From assembly GCA_964510315.1 (NCBI GenBank), contig CAZEAP010000004.1, positions 1 through 64,000 of the forward strand: a stretch of 64,000 bases of DNA, in the 5' to 3' direction. The notes under the pieces are model-generated. The model was not told the DNA's origin. It did no database searches and worked only from the letters and a program-made list of their open reading frames with translations. The translations under genes and the position numbers were made by a program. The stretch comes from CAZEAP01 sp964510315 (GTDB taxonomy: Bacteria > Planctomycetota > Brocadiia > SM23-32). Below are positions 16,430 through 24,599 of this stretch, one piece after another. Numbering within the stretch: position 1 is the stretch's first letter; each line of letters begins with the position of its first letter.

Positions 16430-16565
16430 GGACGCTGATTTACACTGATTCACACTGATCACAAAGTCTTGGTTTGACAGCGACTTGGCGGTGGTGACTT
16501 CGAAAGCATACTACTTTCGTACCTGCCTTTTATCTGTGTCCATCAGTGTCGATCAGTGTCTGATT
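16430..16565. repeat. Short repeat unit 5
   Basis: 136 bp, main type. Spacer B precedes it and spacer A follows, in reverse order to the arrangement around unit 2. Confidence 0.9.
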
Positions 16566-16607
16566 CTTCTGTTTGCCGGTTATGCGCTGACGGCGTCAAA
16601 AAAAGCC

Positions 16608-16743
16608 GGACGCTGATTTACACTGATTCACACTGATCACAAAGTCTTGGTTTGACAGCGACTTGGCGGTGGTGACTTCGAAAGCATACTACTTTCGTAC
16701 CTGCCTTTTATCTGTGTCCATCAGTGTCGATCAGTGTCTGATT
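16608..16743. repeat. Short repeat unit 6
   Basis: 136 bp, main type, seemingly identical to unit 5 through most of its length. Spacer A precedes and spacer C follows. Confidence 0.9.
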
Positions 16744-16770
16744 CTGTTGGCCTCGGCCTCCAAAACGACT

Positions 16771-16906
16771 GCACGCTGATTTACACTGATTCACACTGAT
16801 CACAAAGTCTTGGCTTGACAGCGACTTGGCGGTGGTGACTTCGAAAGCATACTACTTTCGTACCTGCCTTTTATCTGTGTCCATCAGTGTCGATCAGTGT
16901 CTGACT
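16771..16906. repeat. Short repeat unit 7
   Basis: 136 bp, main type with GCACGCTGAT at the left edge and TCTGACT at the right edge. The stop codon of the fused aldo/keto reductase gene is only 16 bp to its right. Confidence 0.9.
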
Positions 16907-16921
16907 CTGTTGGGGCCGTCC

Positions 16922-18916
16922 TTAGAGATCAGCGTCCTGCACCAGCAGCAGGTTGCCGAAGGCGCCGGGGTTCCTCTCCTGCCTTTCCCGTCCCGTCCAG
17001 CTAAGCCGGATATGCCTCTCACCTTCTTCGTCGAAGCTGAGCTGCACCAGGTCGAAGCCGATCACGTCCGGCCGCCCGTCGACCTGGGAGAATACTTTCC
17101 ACGGGATGGCGCAGTCAAGGCGGTAGCCGGTGGCGGTGCGGCTTGCCTTTGCCTCCACCTCCTCGCTGCTCACCGTCGGTTCCGACCCCTCCTCGCCGGG
17201 GTTGACCGTTACGTGCATGACACCCTCTTTGCCGGGCTTGCCCAGGTCGCGCGGCTCCCGGCCGTCGACGAATATGCGGAGCCCGTCTTTGGCGGGATTG
17301 AGCAGGTCGTCGTCGATCTCGGCCCACACGTAGAGGTTGTCATCGTCCCAGGCGGCCACCCAGTCGAAGCTGTGGCCGTCAAGCTCCTGATCTGAGGTGT
17401 GGACGGGATGCAGCGGGGAGGGCACGTGCAGCAGGGGGCCCGACGGGGCTTCGGCCCCGAGACCATAGTCCTCGGCCCGGGAGGCGGCGGCAACCACGAA
17501 GTGCAGGTGTTCCAGCGTGTGGGAACCGTCGAACTCAATCAGCGCGTCGAGGCTCAGGGTTTCCAGTGGCCTCCTGGCGGTCACCTCCACGTCCTTGTGC
17601 CGACGGGCGTAGGGGCCCAGCTCCTCCAGCTCGAACTCGCCGGCCGAGACCTGCTCCTCCCGGTGCGAGCCGATGCTCACCCTGACGGCCTCCTGTTTCT
17701 GGTCGGTGAAGTTCTTCAGGTTGCAGCGGAGCTTCACGTTGAGCATTCCGGGCTCGGCCGACTCTGCGCCGCGCAGTTCACTCCATCCGGCGACGCTTCC
17801 GGCGCGCTCGTCGAGCACCTCGACGGCTTCGCTCAGCCGGGCGGGTATGTCCAGCTCCTGGGGACACTCCTCCAGGCACTGTCCGCACAGCCGGCAGAGC
17901 GCCGCCTTCCCGGCCAGGGACGCGTAACGGCTCCTGGCATGGTCGGTCAGGCCGAAGACGCGCTCCAGGTTGAGTATCTCGAAGTTGGCCGGGATGTCCA
18001 CGCCGGCGGGGCAGGGCATGCAGTAGTTGCAGCCGGTGCAGTAGAGGCCGGCCAGTTCCTTGCGCTCCTGGATGGCCGCCTCGATGTGCTCGTGCTCCTC
18101 CGTGGTCAGCTCTCCGGCTTCCGAGACGGTCCGGGCGTTCTCCTCGAGCTGCTCCATGGTGGACATGCCGGAGAGGGCGAGGGTGACGTTCTCATTGGAT
18201 AGCACGAAACGGAGGGCCAGTTCGGGGGTGCTCTCCACGTCGCCGACCAGTTCGGCGGCTTTCTCGCTGGGGTAGCCCAGCCGTCCGCCGCCCACCGGTC
18301 CCATGATCTCCACGCCCATGCCGTGCTCGGCGGCGTAAGTGATGCCCTCCTCCAGGTGACGGTCCAGCAGGTTGTACTGCAGCAGCACGGACTCGAAAAG
18401 GCCGGTGTCCACGCACTTCTTCAGGCTCTCGCAGGAGCCGTGGAACGAGTGACAGATATGGCCGATAAGGCTCTGCTCCTTTGCCTTCAGCATTTCCTGG
18501 TAGAGGCCGTCGTCGCCCGCAACGGCCTTCTCGAACCGCTCGTAATTCATGCCGTGGAACTTGTAGACATCAATGTAATCGGTGCGGAGACGTTCCAGGG
18601 AATCTTCCAGGTTCTTCCACCACCCGTCCTTGTCATCCCTGTCATAGTGGTGGTTCTTGGTGGAGAGTATGACCTGGTCGCGCACATCCTCCAGTGCCTC
18701 GCCGATGACCCTCTGGCTGTCGCCGCCACAGTACATCACGGCGCTGTCGAAGTAGTTAATGCCCAGCTCCACGGCCCTTTGGAGCATGGGGATGGCTTTT
18801 TCTCTGTCCACCTCGTTCTTGGACTTCATGGGGAGGCGCATGCATCCGAAGCCCAGCCGCGAAACTTCCAATCCCGTCTTGCCCAGCGTGGCGTACTGCA
18901 TGGTCACTACCTTCAT
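16922..18916 (-). CDS. Aldo/keto reductase - 4Fe-4S ferredoxin - CBM9-like fusion protein
   Basis: A 664-residue protein of three parts. Residues 1-285 are an aldo/keto reductase with the tetrad in YFDSAVMY (Asp, Tyr), STKNHH (Lys) and KFHGM (His). Residues 290-370 carry two cysteine sets, CTGCNYCMPCPAGVDIP and CRLCGQCLEECPQELDIP, as in the iron-sulfur AKR subgroup. Residues 400-664 are beta-rich and end in a CBM9-like domain (WVAAWDDDNLYVWAEIDDD...GYRLDCAIPWKVF). CBM9 domains normally bind sugars outside the cell, but no signal peptide is present. ATG 18901 (MQYATLGKTG) after AAGG is an alternative start. The fusion is unusual; no frameshift is needed to read through. Confidence 0.85.
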   Translation of the reverse strand: MKVVTMQYATLGKTGLEVSRLGFGCMRLPMKSKNEVDREKAIPMLQRAVELGINYFDSAVMYCGGDSQRVIGEALEDVRDQVILSTKNHHYDRDDKDGWWKNLEDSLERLRTDYIDVYKFHGMNYERFEKAVAGDDGLYQEMLKAKEQSLIGHICHSFHGSCESLKKCVDTGLFESVLLQYNLLDRHLEEGITYAAEHGMGVEIMGPVGGGRLGYPSEKAAELVGDVESTPELALRFVLSNENVTLALSGMSTMEQLEENARTVSEAGELTTEEHEHIEAAIQERKELAGLYCTGCNYCMPCPAGVDIPANFEILNLERVFGLTDHARSRYASLAGKAALCRLCGQCLEECPQELDIPARLSEAVEVLDERAGSVAGWSELRGAESAEPGMLNVKLRCNLKNFTDQKQEAVRVSIGSHREEQVSAGEFELEELGPYARRHKDVEVTARRPLETLSLDALIEFDGSHTLEHLHFVVAAASRAEDYGLGAEAPSGPLLHVPSPLHPVHTSDQELDGHSFDWVAAWDDDNLYVWAEIDDDLLNPAKDGLRIFVDGREPRDLGKPGKEGVMHVTVNPGEEGSEPTVSSEEVEAKASRTATGYRLDCAIPWKVFSQVDGRPDVIGFDLVQLSFDEEGERHIRLSWTGRERQERNPGAFGNLLLVQDADL

Positions 18917-19160
18917 TCAGCGAAGTTCAGCTCGTCCGTTCCGGGGGCGCAGACGGGGCGCAGGAACGCCTCCCGCGCCTCGAATACCGCTCTCGCCCCC
19001 ACTTTGCACAGTGGCAATCCAACCATTTTAGTGCATGCGCCCCCGGACCGCAAAAGCGGGATATCCCGGTGGATCAGGCGTCGGGGAAGATCACTTCATC
19101 CCCCGCCGTCGGCGCACGCCGCGACCCGGTCAGCGATGTCGCGCACGACCTGCTCCGACA

Positions 19161-19660
19161 CGTGCCAGGTGCTGGAGATGCCCTACGCCGGCGACGACCT
19201 GAGCATGGTGATGCTGCTCCCGCGGGAGCGGGGTGGGCTGAGTGAGTTGGAAGAGAAGCTCAGCGCGCAGCAGCTCGATGCCTGGTCGAAGGAGCTTCGC
19301 ACCCGCGAAGTCGTCCTCTACGTGCCCCGCTTCAAGATGACCGTCTCCTTCGGGCTGGGGGATGCGCTGAAGTCACTGGGCATGGGGGACGCCTTCTCGC
19401 TTCCGCCGGCCGACTTCTCGGGGATGACCGGCGAGAAGGACCTTTTCATCTCCGCGGTGCTCCACAAGGCGTTCGTGGAAGTAAACGAGGAGGGGACGGA
19501 GGCCGCGGCGGCGACGGCGGTCGTGGTGGCCGCTACGGCCGTCGGGCAGGGGCCGCCGGTTTTCAACGCCGACCACCCGTTCCTGTTCCTCATCCGCGAG
19601 AAGCAGACCGGGGCCATCCTGTTCATGGGCCGCGTGGTGAATCCGGCGGAGGAAGAGTGA
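19161..19660 (+). pseudogene. 5'-truncated serpin remnant
   Basis: The plus frame ending at 19660 encodes about 166 residues of the C-terminal part of a serpin: CQVLEMPYAGDDLSMVMLLP, then the reactive-loop hinge EEGTEAAAATAV and the end motif HPFLFLIREKQTGAILFMGRVVNP. The N-terminal 200 or so residues are missing; upstream sequence in this frame has no serpin features and no start with a ribosome binding site. The hinge is of the inhibitory type, with small residues expected around the scissile bond (A-A-T-A). Serpins inhibit proteases irreversibly; this fragment could not fold as one. It is most likely a relic after deletion. Confidence 0.8.
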
Positions 19661-19682
19661 ACCAGCGCCGACCCGCTCCAAA

Positions 19683-20606
19683 TCAGGCTTCCACTGCGTA
19701 GCGGAAGAAGCCGACCTCCTGGAGCGCCTCGCCCAGCGCGTCCAGTTCCTGCCCCCCCAGAGGTCGGAGCGGCGGGCGGGGTGGGCCACAGTCCAGGCCG
19801 ATCAGTTTCATCGTCGCCTTGGCGGCCCGAACGCCGCCGAACCGGCCGAGCACGGCGATCATCTCGGCCGCCCGATGCTGGTCGGCGCGGGCGGCGGCCA
19901 ACTCGCCCCTCCCGAAGGCTTCCATCAGGCGCAGGTAAAGCGGCGCGGCGAAGTTGTAAGTGGCCCCCACAGCGCCCCGCGCCCCCAGCGCCAGCGCCGA
20001 GAGGAGAATCTCGTCGCGTCCGAACAGCATGTCGAACCGCCCCTCTTCGTAGCGCAGGCACCGCCCGTAGTCCATCAGGTCTTCGCAGGTGAACTTCATC
20101 CCGGCCAGGGTGGGTATTCTGTCCGCGGCTTCCCGCAGGAAATCTATCATCGGCAGGTCCACGCCGGTCATCGCGGGGATGTGGTAGTAGTAGAAGGGTG
20201 TAGAGGGGGCGGCCGAGGCGGCCCGCTCGCAGAAGTTCACCAGGTCCGGCGCCGCCTGCGGTTTGAAGAAGAAAGGGGCCATTGCACCGACGGCGTCGGC
20301 ACCGATCCGCTCCGCATGCTCGGCCAGGGCGCGGCATTCCTGCAGGGACGTGTGCCCGGCGTGCACAATAACCGCGAAATCCTCCGGTGTGGCCGCCACC
20401 CAGCGTTCGGCGACCGTTCGCCGTTCGTGAGTGCTGAGGGAAGGGCCTTCGCCGGTGGTTCCGCAGACGAAGGCGCCGCGCACCCCGGCGTCCGCCAGCG
20501 CGCCGGCCAGGGGCTCGATGGCGGCCGCGTCCAGCGCGCCGTCGGAGGAGAGGGGGGTCGGCGGCGCGGCTATCAGGCCCTCCAGATTCGGCGTTTCCAT
20601 GGTCAC
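19683..20606 (-). CDS. DapA/N-acetylneuraminate lyase family aldolase
   Basis: A 307-residue class I aldolase of the dihydrodipicolinate synthase superfamily. The substrate loop GTTGEGPSLS (near residue 50), the tyrosine in FYYYHIPAMTG (near 137) and the Schiff-base lysine in AGMKFTCEDL (near 168) are all present. The YYYHIP and GMKFT blocks favour the sialic-acid lyase or keto-sugar aldolase branches rather than lysine synthesis. It would act in the cytoplasm on a 2-keto-sugar acid. Start may be ATG 20606 or the next ATG two codons on. The gene is convergent with the serpin remnant. Confidence 0.85.
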   Translation of the reverse strand: MTMETPNLEGLIAAPPTPLSSDGALDAAAIEPLAGALADAGVRGAFVCGTTGEGPSLSTHERRTVAERWVAATPEDFAVIVHAGHTSLQECRALAEHAERIGADAVGAMAPFFFKPQAAPDLVNFCERAASAAPSTPFYYYHIPAMTGVDLPMIDFLREAADRIPTLAGMKFTCEDLMDYGRCLRYEEGRFDMLFGRDEILLSALALGARGAVGATYNFAAPLYLRLMEAFGRGELAAARADQHRAAEMIAVLGRFGGVRAAKATMKLIGLDCGPPRPPLRPLGGQELDALGEALQEVGFFRYAVEA

Positions 20607-20716
20607 ACCTCTTGCCCTGAGGTCAATCTTTCGGCGGGCGGGCTTCAGCGGCCGCCCGTTGATCCTCCAGCATAGCCAGGCGGCCGCGGTTCCACAACGC
20701 GAGGGGTGGACAGAAG

Positions 20717-22234
20717 TTACTGCTGGAAGAGGCTTTTGCTGGAGAAGTTGGGCTCGCTGGTCACGCGGACGCCGAGGCTTTTCAGGCCGGCTTCGTCCCC
20801 GGGGGTCGGCATGTGGGTGAGGTGGGCTTCGCAGCCCTCCAGCTCCTGGAGCTTCTCCATGGCGCGCTGGGCAACCGGGTTGGTGGCGGCACTGATGCTG
20901 AGCACGATGAGCGCCTCCTCCAGGTCCAGGCTGGCCGAGCGGGAGTTGAGGATACTCCGCTTCAACTCGCCGACCGACTCGATGAAGACCGGCGAGAGCA
21001 GGTGTATGTCGTCCGGTATACCCGCCAGTTTTTTTATGGCGTTGAGGATCAGGCTGGAGGAGGCGTGCATGAGGGGGGAGTTCTTACCCGTCAGGATGGA
21101 GCCGTCGGACAGTTTGACGGCAGCCCCACAGTAAATGCCCTTGTGGCCCTTTCCACCGGCTTCGGCCTCGCGGGCGGCCTCCTTGGCCGGTTCGACCACC
21201 GCCCGGTCGGAAGGCTCCACGTCCAGCTCATCCATCAGCATCGCCGACCTGTCCACGGTTTCCCGGTCGGCCACTCCGAGGGCGTACTCGCAACGATATC
21301 GGAAGTTCCTCCGGATCACCTCCTGGCGGGCCGCCTCCCGGACCACCTCGTCGTCGGTGATGGCGAAGCCCGCGCGATTCACGCCCATGTCGGTTGGCGA
21401 GCGGTAGGGCGGTTCGGCACCGGTGATCTTCTCCAGTATGCGGACCAGCAGGGGGAAGGCCTCCACGTCCCGGTTGTAGTTGACGGCGGTCTCCCCGTAG
21501 GCCTCCAGGTGGAAAGGGTCGATCTGGTTGACGTCCTTCAGGTCGGCCGTGGCGGCCTCGTAAGCCACGTTGACCGGATGCTTCAGGGGGAGGTTCCAGA
21601 TGGGGAAAGTCTCGAACTTCGCGTAGCCCGACGTCCTTCCCGCCCTGTGGTCGTGGTACATCTGGCTGAGGCAGGTGGCCATCTTGCCGCTGCCCGGCCC
21701 GGGCCCGGTGACGATGACCAGCGGCCTGTCGGCCGGGATGTACTCGTTGGCCCCGTAGCCCTCCTGGCTGACCACAAGGTCCACGTCGGTCGGGTAGTTC
21801 GGCGTGACCCTGTGGGTGAAGACAGGAACGCCGCGGCGCTCCAGCTTGTTTTTGAAGACCCGCGCGGAGGGCTGGCCCTCGAACCGGGTTATCACCACAC
21901 CCGCCACGTCGATGCCGGCGGTGCGGAAGTCGTCGATCAGCCGGAGGGCGTCCACGTCGTAGGTGATCCCGAAGTCCGCCCGCAGTTTCCTACGCTCGAT
22001 GTCGCCGGCGTAGATGCAGAGGATGGTCTGCGCCTGCTCCTTCAGCCTCTGCAGGAGCGACATCTTGGCGTTGGGCTCGAAGCCGGGCAGGACCCGTGCG
22101 GCGTGGTAATCGAAGACCAGCTTACCGCCGAACTCAAGGTACAGCTTGTGGTCGAACCGCTCGACCCGCTCCAGTATTGCCGCGGTCTGCTCCTGGAGAT
22201 ACTTCTCGTTGTCGAAGCCCTGCAAATCTGTCAT
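20717..22234 (-). CDS. DUF1846 domain-containing protein
   Basis: A 505-residue protein that matches the DUF1846 (PF08903) family over its length, from GFDNEKYLQEQTAAILERV at the N-terminus through DYHAARVLPGFEPNAKM and VSQEGYGANEYIP to the glycine-rich VTGPGPGSGKMATCLSQMYHD (P-loop-like, near residue 180). The family is widespread in bacteria with no established function. A good promoter lies at 22270-22298. The gene is followed by a 110-bp gap and then the aldolase gene on the same strand, so co-transcription is possible. Confidence 0.92.
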   Translation of the reverse strand: MTDLQGFDNEKYLQEQTAAILERVERFDHKLYLEFGGKLVFDYHAARVLPGFEPNAKMSLLQRLKEQAQTILCIYAGDIERRKLRADFGITYDVDALRLIDDFRTAGIDVAGVVITRFEGQPSARVFKNKLERRGVPVFTHRVTPNYPTDVDLVVSQEGYGANEYIPADRPLVIVTGPGPGSGKMATCLSQMYHDHRAGRTSGYAKFETFPIWNLPLKHPVNVAYEAATADLKDVNQIDPFHLEAYGETAVNYNRDVEAFPLLVRILEKITGAEPPYRSPTDMGVNRAGFAITDDEVVREAARQEVIRRNFRYRCEYALGVADRETVDRSAMLMDELDVEPSDRAVVEPAKEAAREAEAGGKGHKGIYCGAAVKLSDGSILTGKNSPLMHASSSLILNAIKKLAGIPDDIHLLSPVFIESVGELKRSILNSRSASLDLEEALIVLSISAATNPVAQRAMEKLQELEGCEAHLTHMPTPGDEAGLKSLGVRVTSEPNFSSKSLFQQ

Positions 22235-22269
22235 GTGTTTGGCCGGGGTGCTGGTTAGCCGACGGGGGA

Positions 22270-22298
22270 AGTTTACAGAGGCGGGCGGACGCCGTCAA
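22270..22298 (-). promoter_or_regulatory. Sigma-70-type promoter of the DUF1846 gene
   Basis: Reading the minus strand, TTGACG (22298-22293) and TAAACT (22275-22270) are 17 bp apart, with the start codon about 36 bp downstream of the -10 box. Confidence 0.65.
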
Positions 22299-22389
22299 GC
22301 AGGGCGGACCCTGAGTCATCCCCAGTTTTACAAGCTTCTGCCCGGCCGGCCGCAAAGGGACCCGTCAGGGCCGGACCAGGATGGCCGTA

Positions 22390-22541
22390 TGCCTTCATCA
22401 CACGGCCCCTTCTGCGCCGGAGGAAAAGTGCTGGGCTGCACCGAGATACCGCTGCTGGTGCGTCCCGACGAAGCCCCTCTGCCGACGCCGGACTCCACTC
22501 GGCTGCTGGCGCGGGCGGCGGTGGAGGAGGCTCTGCGCTGA
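22390..22541 (+). pseudogene. C-terminal remnant of an aspartate/glutamate racemase
   Basis: The frame ending at 22541 reads GGKVLGCTEIPLLV followed by PLPTPDSTRLLARAAVEEAL, which is the end of an Asp/Glu racemase family protein; GCTEIP contains the second catalytic cysteine. Only about 45 residues remain and the frame upstream is unrelated. It lies between the divergent end of xerC and the DUF1846 promoter, and is a relic of a deleted gene. Confidence 0.75.
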
Positions 22542-22553
22542 AGGTCCAAGCTG

Positions 22554-23441
22554 TCACGCCCTGGGGTGGGCCTTCGTGTAGACGCGTTTGAGGTGCTCGG
22601 GGGAAAGGTGAGTGTAGACCTGGGTGGTGCTCAGGTTCTCGTGGCCGAGCAGTTCCTGAACCGCGCGCAGGTCGGCGCCGTTGTTGACCATGTGGGTGGC
22701 GAAGCTGTGCCGCAGCGAATGAGGGCTGATCTTCGGGTCCAGGTCCGCCTTCTGCGCGTAGGTTTCCAGTCTCCTGCGCACGCTGCGGGAGGAAAGGCGC
22801 ACGCCGGTGTTCGCCGTGATGAAGAGGGCTTCGTGGTCGCGGCGGGCGGGAGCGTCGTCGCCGTCCTCCGAGAGGTAGCGACGCACGGCGGTGAGGGCAC
22901 AGCGGCCGGCCGGGACGACCCTCTCCTTTTTGCCTTTGCCCTCGACGCGGACCAGTCCGCTGTCCAGGTCCAGGTCGTCCCGGTCAAGTGCCACCAGTTC
23001 GCCCGCCCGGAGCCCGGCGCCGTAGAGGGTCTCCAGGATGGCGAGGTCGCGGCGGCCGATCCAGGTAGACGTGTCCGGCTGCGCCAGAAGTCTCTCCATC
23101 TCCTTGACAGTGAGGAAGACGGGGAGCTTCTGTTCCCGGCGGGGCGACCGAAGGGCCGCCATGGGATTGTTGTTCAGAACGCCCGTTTTGGTGAGGTGCT
23201 TGTAGAAGGAGCGCACCGCCGCCGCCTTGCGGGCCACTGTGGAGCGGGCGAGCCCCCGGTTCCGCAGTTCGGCCAGGAAGGCGCGCACGTCGGGCACGCC
23301 GGCCTCGCGCAGGTCGGCGCCGCGCTCCTCCAGACACTCCTCCAGCTCGATGAGGTCGCGGGAGTAGGCCCGGAGGGTGTTCTCAGAGTAGTTCTTCTCG
23401 ACCGCCAGGCGCCGCAGAAAGTCGTCGATCAGCTCGCTCAT
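22554..23441 (-). CDS. xerC: Tyrosine recombinase XerC/XerD
   Basis: 295 residues starting at MSELIDDFLRRL, whose ATG follows the ribosome binding site GAGGTGAT by 5 bases. The N-terminal SAM-like core-binding domain contains YSENTLRAYSRDL. Catalytic residues are seen in YGAGLRAGELVAL (Arg), HSLRHSFATHMVNNGAD (His, Arg), LGHENLSTTQVYTHL (His, Tyr). Size and lack of extra domains fit the chromosome-dimer-resolving XerC/D pair rather than an integrase. No dif-like site or mobile-element gene is seen next to it. XerC and XerD are hard to tell apart by eye. Confidence 0.93.
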   Translation of the reverse strand: MSELIDDFLRRLAVEKNYSENTLRAYSRDLIELEECLEERGADLREAGVPDVRAFLAELRNRGLARSTVARKAAAVRSFYKHLTKTGVLNNNPMAALRSPRREQKLPVFLTVKEMERLLAQPDTSTWIGRRDLAILETLYGAGLRAGELVALDRDDLDLDSGLVRVEGKGKKERVVPAGRCALTAVRRYLSEDGDDAPARRDHEALFITANTGVRLSSRSVRRRLETYAQKADLDPKISPHSLRHSFATHMVNNGADLRAVQELLGHENLSTTQVYTHLSPEHLKRVYTKAHPRA

Positions 23442-23459
23442 GGGCAATCACCTCAACCG

Positions 23460-23489
23460 ATGGTAGCGAAACCGGTCGGTCAAAGGCAA
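23460..23489 (-). promoter_or_regulatory. Promoter of the xerC gene
   Basis: On the minus strand TTGCCT (23489-23484) and TACCAT (23465-23460) are 18 bp apart, with the start codon 18 bp from the -10 box. This leaves a very short leader. Confidence 0.45.
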
Positions 23490-23500
23490 CCCGGGCGCAT

Positions 23501-23529
23501 TTGACACCGAATGCCCCAAACGATACCGT
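23501..23529 (+). promoter_or_regulatory. Promoter of the YhaM-like gene
   Basis: TTGACA at 23501-23506 and TACCGT at 23524-23529 are 17 bp apart. The -35 box is perfect, the -10 box poor. It precedes the GTG start at 23568. Confidence 0.5.
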
Positions 23530-23567
23530 AAAGCCTTCCCGCGCGCGACGGTTCCTCGGCCCTCTAA

Positions 23568-24596
23568 GTGGAAATTGCAACCGTGGACATTGATTCCCTG
23601 GAACCCGGGCAACTCCTGACGGACGAACTCTTCCTGGTGGCCGAATCGCGCCTGGGAGTGGACAGGCGGGGGCAGAACTACTACAGCCTGAAGCTGAACG
23701 CCGAGGGCGGCCGCCAGATCGACGGCAAGGTCTGGGCCGACAACATCGCCGGTGAGATCGAACCCGGCTGCGGCCTGGAAGTTCTGGCCAGGGTGGACGA
23801 ATACCGCGGACAGAAGCAGCTCAACATCCAGCGCTACCAGGTTCTCTCACCCGACGAGCACGACCTGACCCCCTTCGTCCGCCACACCGAACTCGACGTA
23901 GACGAGGCTTTTGAGACGCTGTTCAACTGGGAGGGCGACGCCCATTCGAACCCCCACCTGAAGCGGCTCATGGACGAGCTGCACGGCAACGCCGGCTTCG
24001 CCGCCGCTTTCAAAGAAAGCCCCGCCGCCAGCTTCCATCACCACAACTACCAGGGGGGCCTCATCGAGCACACCCTGGAGGTCTGGAAGCTGGCCCGACG
24101 CATCTACGAGGTGTACTCGGAGCGGCTGGATCGCGACCTGCTGCTCTGCGGCGCCGCCGTGCACGACGTGGGCAAGGTCAACTCCTATCAACTGGTCAGC
24201 GGGGTCAGCGAGCGCACCGAAACCGGCGAACTGCTGGACCACGTGTTCATCAGCGGTTCGATGATCAGCAACCTGTGGGACCGGGTGGTCAAGGAGGCCG
24301 CCGCGCCGGAACGGAGCGAGGAGACCGCGCACTACAAGAACCTCCTGATGCACATCGTCCTGAGCCACCACGGCAAGATGGAGTGGGGCGCGCCCGTGCT
24401 GCCCCGCACGCCCGAGGCCCTGCTGGTCCACTACTGCGACGTGATGAGTTCTTCCATGCACAAGGTGTTCGGTGCCATCGAGGGGGCCGCCGAAGGGAAG
24501 GCGTGGACCGACGGCGTGTACATCATGGACCAGGCGAGGCGGCTTCTGGTGCCCAGGGACTTCGGCTTCATCGACTCGGAGCCGCCGGAGGAGTAG
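23568..24596 (+). CDS. YhaM-like 3'-5' exoribonuclease (OB fold plus HD domain)
   Basis: 342 residues. The first 110 form an OB-fold nucleic-acid-binding region (YYSLKLNAEGGRQIDGKVW...LARVDEYRGQKQLNIQRYQ). The HD phosphohydrolase domain follows with HHHNYQGGLIEHTLEVWKLA and LCGAAVHDVGKVNSYQL as metal-binding motifs, then HIVLSHHGKMEWG. This is the YhaM/CBF1 arrangement, a 3'-5' exonuclease for RNA and single-stranded DNA. The start is a GTG without a strong ribosome binding site; no better start is present. The next gene begins 3 bases after its stop, so they are likely co-transcribed. Confidence 0.9.
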   Translation: MEIATVDIDSLEPGQLLTDELFLVAESRLGVDRRGQNYYSLKLNAEGGRQIDGKVWADNIAGEIEPGCGLEVLARVDEYRGQKQLNIQRYQVLSPDEHDLTPFVRHTELDVDEAFETLFNWEGDAHSNPHLKRLMDELHGNAGFAAAFKESPAASFHHHNYQGGLIEHTLEVWKLARRIYEVYSERLDRDLLLCGAAVHDVGKVNSYQLVSGVSERTETGELLDHVFISGSMISNLWDRVVKEAAAPERSEETAHYKNLLMHIVLSHHGKMEWGAPVLPRTPEALLVHYCDVMSSSMHKVFGAIEGAAEGKAWTDGVYIMDQARRLLVPRDFGFIDSEPPEE

Positions 24597-24599
24597 AAA

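Larger units (their letters stand above)
15287..16906. repeat. Array of seven TIR-like short units and one gene-bearing unit
   Basis: Six units are exactly 136 bp (start positions 15287, 15465, 15641, 16430, 16608, 16771), one is 153 bp (16237) and one, at 15801-16209, holds a GxxExxY gene. The left arm has three 10-bp steps CTGATTTACA, CTGATTCACA, CTGATCACAA, and the right arm the inverted steps TCTGTGTCCA, TCAGTGTCGA, TCAGTGTCTG. The interior contains the hairpin CGAAAG-catacta-CTTTCG. Unit spacings of 24-42 bp come in recurring families. The array is clearly AT-richer than the flanks and sits between two minus-strand genes. It is not CRISPR: units are too long and spacers recur. Confidence 0.92.

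Noticed and set aside
15287..16906. CRISPR array
   Set aside because: Units are 136 bp, spacers recur and are 24-42 bp, arms are inverted repeats with step structure, and there are no cas genes.
22554..23441. XerC as integrase of a genomic island with the nearby relics
   Set aside because: Length and domain content fit the housekeeping recombinase; no attachment-site repeats, tRNA or phage genes are nearby.
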